NCBI RefSeq assembly: GCF_030463565.1
Contig: NC_134648.1
Location: forward strand, 11,201,806-11,265,805
Source: Pelecanus crispus
Taxonomy: Eukaryota > Chordata > Aves > Pelecaniformes > Pelecanidae
Length of the DNA stretch: 64,000 nucleotides
Direction: 5' to 3'
Below are positions 61,113 to 64,000 of this stretch, piece after piece (within the stretch, counting starts at the first letter, position 1; each line of letters starts with the position of its first letter). The notes beneath the pieces were generated by a model, which searched no databases, had not been told where the DNA came from, and saw only the letters and a program-made list of their open reading frames with translations. The position numbers were made by a program, and so were the translations under genes.

Positions 61113-64000
61113 CTAAAGAAACAAAATAAGAGGTAAGCATAAATTACTGCATGCTGCTTCACGGGGCTGGGGTGGGGACACGGACAGACGGCACGGGCAA
61201 AAGAAATATGTAAAAAAGATTTAGATAAACCAAAAGTACTTTGGAAAGTAAAGTTAAAATCAAATCACTTCAAAACACCACCCAAGGTAAAAAAAAAAAA
61301 AAAAACCACCACCACAACCACAAACCACACTAAAACCACCAAAGTATTAACATTCCCCTAGAAGCTGCATAAGCACAGAGGAACAAGAAATTCTGTGAAG
61401 AAATTTAGGCAATAATTAAAAATGCAGTTCTGTATTTCATGTTTCTGCAACAGCCCCAGCATCTAACACTAAACTAATACACTTTAAATCTCAGCTTGAT
61501 TTTCAGAATTTAACACCAACTCCCACTGAAGTTAGCATGTCACATAGTTATTTCTACTTTACAACTTTGAGCTGTTTAAAACATTTCCATAAGCATTTGT
61601 ACAAACAACAAATCTGCTGACAGCTTATACTGCACTTAACTTTAAAACCACATAGCCTCCTGAAATACCATTCATCAAAATATAAGACTTAGGGTTTTTT
61701 TGCTTCTTTAAACTGAAGACCAATCCCAGAGGCCAGAAAAATCAAGTTTAATACAGCCTGTCTATTACTTATTTTGATAAGCTACTATTTAAATTAAGGT
61801 GGCAACTGCATATGTAGAACCCTTCTGAAAAAGGATCTTAAGGAAGAATGTTATATTTGAGATCCTACAGCAGCAGTACAGTTAGGCTGGTTTGTTTAAG
61901 GATATTACTATCAACTTACAGAAGACTGTTTATACTGACTTCATGTTAATTTTATTTTTAATTAAACCACAAAACCTAAACATTTGAGAGTAAATGCCAA
62001 GAAAAAAAAAAATCTTTCACCAAAGCATGTGCCCAGTTCCAAAAGGGTTTTGGAACTATTTCCTACAGTGTACTGTAGAAAGTAAGCACATTTATGAACT
62101 TCATTAAATATCTTTTTTTTTTTTGTTGTTAACATTAACATGATTTTTTTTTCTCCTTTAAAGAAAAAGGGATACAGACTGAAATGAAAACAAGTTTCTC
62201 AGTAAAAGAGAGGAGGGCTGCATGTTCAGTGTCCACTGAAAGAAGCATACTGCTATTTATTTTTTTTTGCCCAAGCAATTCATTTATTGCACACCAACTA
62301 CAGAGTAAGTAGTACATTCCTTTACAATAATCCTAATTCTATCAACTAAGTTCTCAAACGTGAAGTGCAGACACGGCAAGTTAGTCTTTGGGACACAGGC
62401 ACGCTGCTCCTCAGTTAGCAAGCATTAAGTGATCTAGGTAAGCAATGCCACTGGAAAGGAGTCCCAGCTGCATTACGAGTATCACCTCCACCTTTGCAGT
62501 GTTAAGCAATCCCACACCTCTGAAGCAAGCTGGGTCACCATCCTTCTCCCCTTAATTTAGTTAAGTCTTGCAATTTCACCTTGCTTCCCAATTCATTCAG
62601 CAGTTTATGTTTAAAATCGTAATAACCTTCAGTCATAGCACACAAGCATAACAGAGGTGTGCCTCTTGAACTATTGCTACTTTGGTGTTCTCCACTTCAA
62701 AACAGGACTTGGATTTTATTTGCCTCAGCCACTCCACATCTTAGCCACATAAATGGAATTTAGCCAACATTGTTATTCACCAATGTTCTGTTACAATCAA
62801 AGCTGACACACAAAAGACTACCTTCATGATATGAACTGGTATGGGAAGAGGGGTAGAAAAGCCCAGAAAGGGACACAAGTCTGTTTCTACGTGTCTCAGT
62901 CAGCTGAGTTGCATAGAGATCACTCTCGTGTAAGTTTACAAAAGCCTTCTCTCATTGCCATGAGTTCTAAAATACAGACAGCTGTCCAAACCCAAACCAA
63001 GCAGCTGAAGTTACATTTATCCTGCTTGTGAAAAGCTAGACAAAAATAGGACTATTTCAGAATATCTCATCTGAGAGCGTATTTAAAGTCAATTATAAAA
63101 ACAGGTTGGCTCAATGTACATTCTAGGTAGTAACTCATTTGTTTTTAATGTTTTCCATCTATAATAACAAGTTAAAGAAGATATTTTACTTTTTAAGTAG
63201 TTATTTTTAGTTTCATACTTCTCTTACAGGGGGTGATATTTTGTACAACAGGGAAAAAGGGAGAGACTGATTTAGAGATGAGATTATTATTTATTACATT
63301 ACACTTTACTTATCCCATATTTGCCACCTGTTTTAGTTAGGGTTTGACAGCTGCTAAATAAGACAGCTAATATACACAGAAAATAAATACAGAATGAGTA
63401 ATTTTCCCCCAGTAATGCCCAAACCAAGACTAAAAAAAGTACAGAAACAGATTTCTAATGTTTGCACACTCTGAATACCTAACGGAACTACTTCTACAGT
63501 TGTGTTTCTGAGCAGTTAAGTAGTATTATTTCTGTATCGCAGACTGATCTGCCTATGGCATTTAGGTGGATGTAGTGGAGGCTGCCATTAAAGAGGACTG
63601 TCTTGCTTTTATCCCTTTCCTTCCCAATGCCAGTGCTAGCATACTTGTAAGAGCACAGCTTTTTTGTTTTTAATAGCTCCTGATTCAGCTCATCATACAG
63701 CTGAAGAACTGCCACTCTCAGAATACAGAAGGCATCATGAACAGATATGAGCATCCCCCTCCTTCAGTACTACTCCACACCTAGCTCAGCTGAAAGCGAC
63801 CATAAAACCTTAGCCTATCTCCTTTACAGAAAAGGGAAGTGTCAGCCATGCTGTCAGACTGACAGGACAGCATACACTAATTTCTTCATCTTTCAGGTTC
63901 CCAACCATATTTTGGTACTTCGTTACTAGGAAGCAAGTGGTTAGATTACTGAAGTAGCTTCAGAAAACATAACACGTACTCAAGAGAATCTATCAGTTTC
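61113..64000 (-). other. FAR1 intron, running off the window
   Basis: 2.9 kb upstream of the first FAR1 exon here. I looked for the preceding FAR1 exon (the segment before Trp183, with the HVSTAY-type motif) and did not find it, so it should lie beyond 64000. Confidence 0.7.
61289..61342. repeat. A17 followed by ACC-rich simple repeat in a FAR1 intron
   Basis: A run of 17 A, then CCACCACCACAACCACAAAC-type low complexity, just upstream of the first FAR1 exon seen here. Confidence 0.75.

Noticed and set aside
63494-63754. 86-codon minus-strand frame considered as an upstream FAR1 exon
   Set aside because: The translation has no similarity to the FAR1 segment before Trp183 and no suitable splice sites in phase.

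Overview
The window looks like vertebrate nuclear DNA from a bird, or at least a sauropsid. Coding sequence is cut into short exons with GT-AG splice sites. The only recognisable interspersed repeats are CR1 LINE 3' ends, with the avian-type terminal ATTCTATG octamers. The background is AT-rich and gene-poor. There are no operons, CRISPR arrays or bacterial features. The species cannot be named from the sequence alone.

Two protein-coding genes lie on the minus strand, head to tail. (1) OVCH2 (ovochymase-2 / oviductin type) runs from a signal-peptide exon at 20328 down to about 1419. I could join 21 exons in one continuous reading frame with consistent intron phases. They encode a signal peptide, a trypsin-like protease domain, two CUB domains, an acidic linker and a second trypsin-like protease domain. 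A candidate last exon encodes a transmembrane segment. Both catalytic triads are intact. (2) FAR1 (fatty acyl-CoA reductase 1) enters from the right edge. Its last eight coding exons lie between 61112 and 46117, roughly residues 183 to 515 of the family's 515. The N-terminal Rossmann half is beyond the window.

Region by region: 1-1418 is 3' flank of OVCH2. 1419-20328 is OVCH2, with a CR1 in the intron between exons 11 and 12. About 20330-20510 holds the first exon's leader and a TATA box. 20.5-46.1 kb is a roughly 26 kb interval containing an antisense-oriented pair of CR1 tails, simple repeats and probably a long FAR1 3' UTR at its right end; I see no gene there. 46.1-61.1 kb is the 3' half of FAR1, whose introns carry a perfect 71-bp tandem duplication and long G tracts. 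61.1-64 kb is FAR1 intron.

The two genes have unrelated jobs: egg-envelope or oviduct proteolysis for OVCH2, and fatty alcohol supply for ether lipids at the peroxisome for FAR1. I found no new multi-gene system. The points most worth a second look are the putative membrane-anchoring OVCH2 terminal exon and its competing splice or stop choices, the GC-AG intron in FAR1, the 24-nt OVCH2 microexon, and Thr in place of the usual Gln next to the catalytic GDSGG of protease domain 2.
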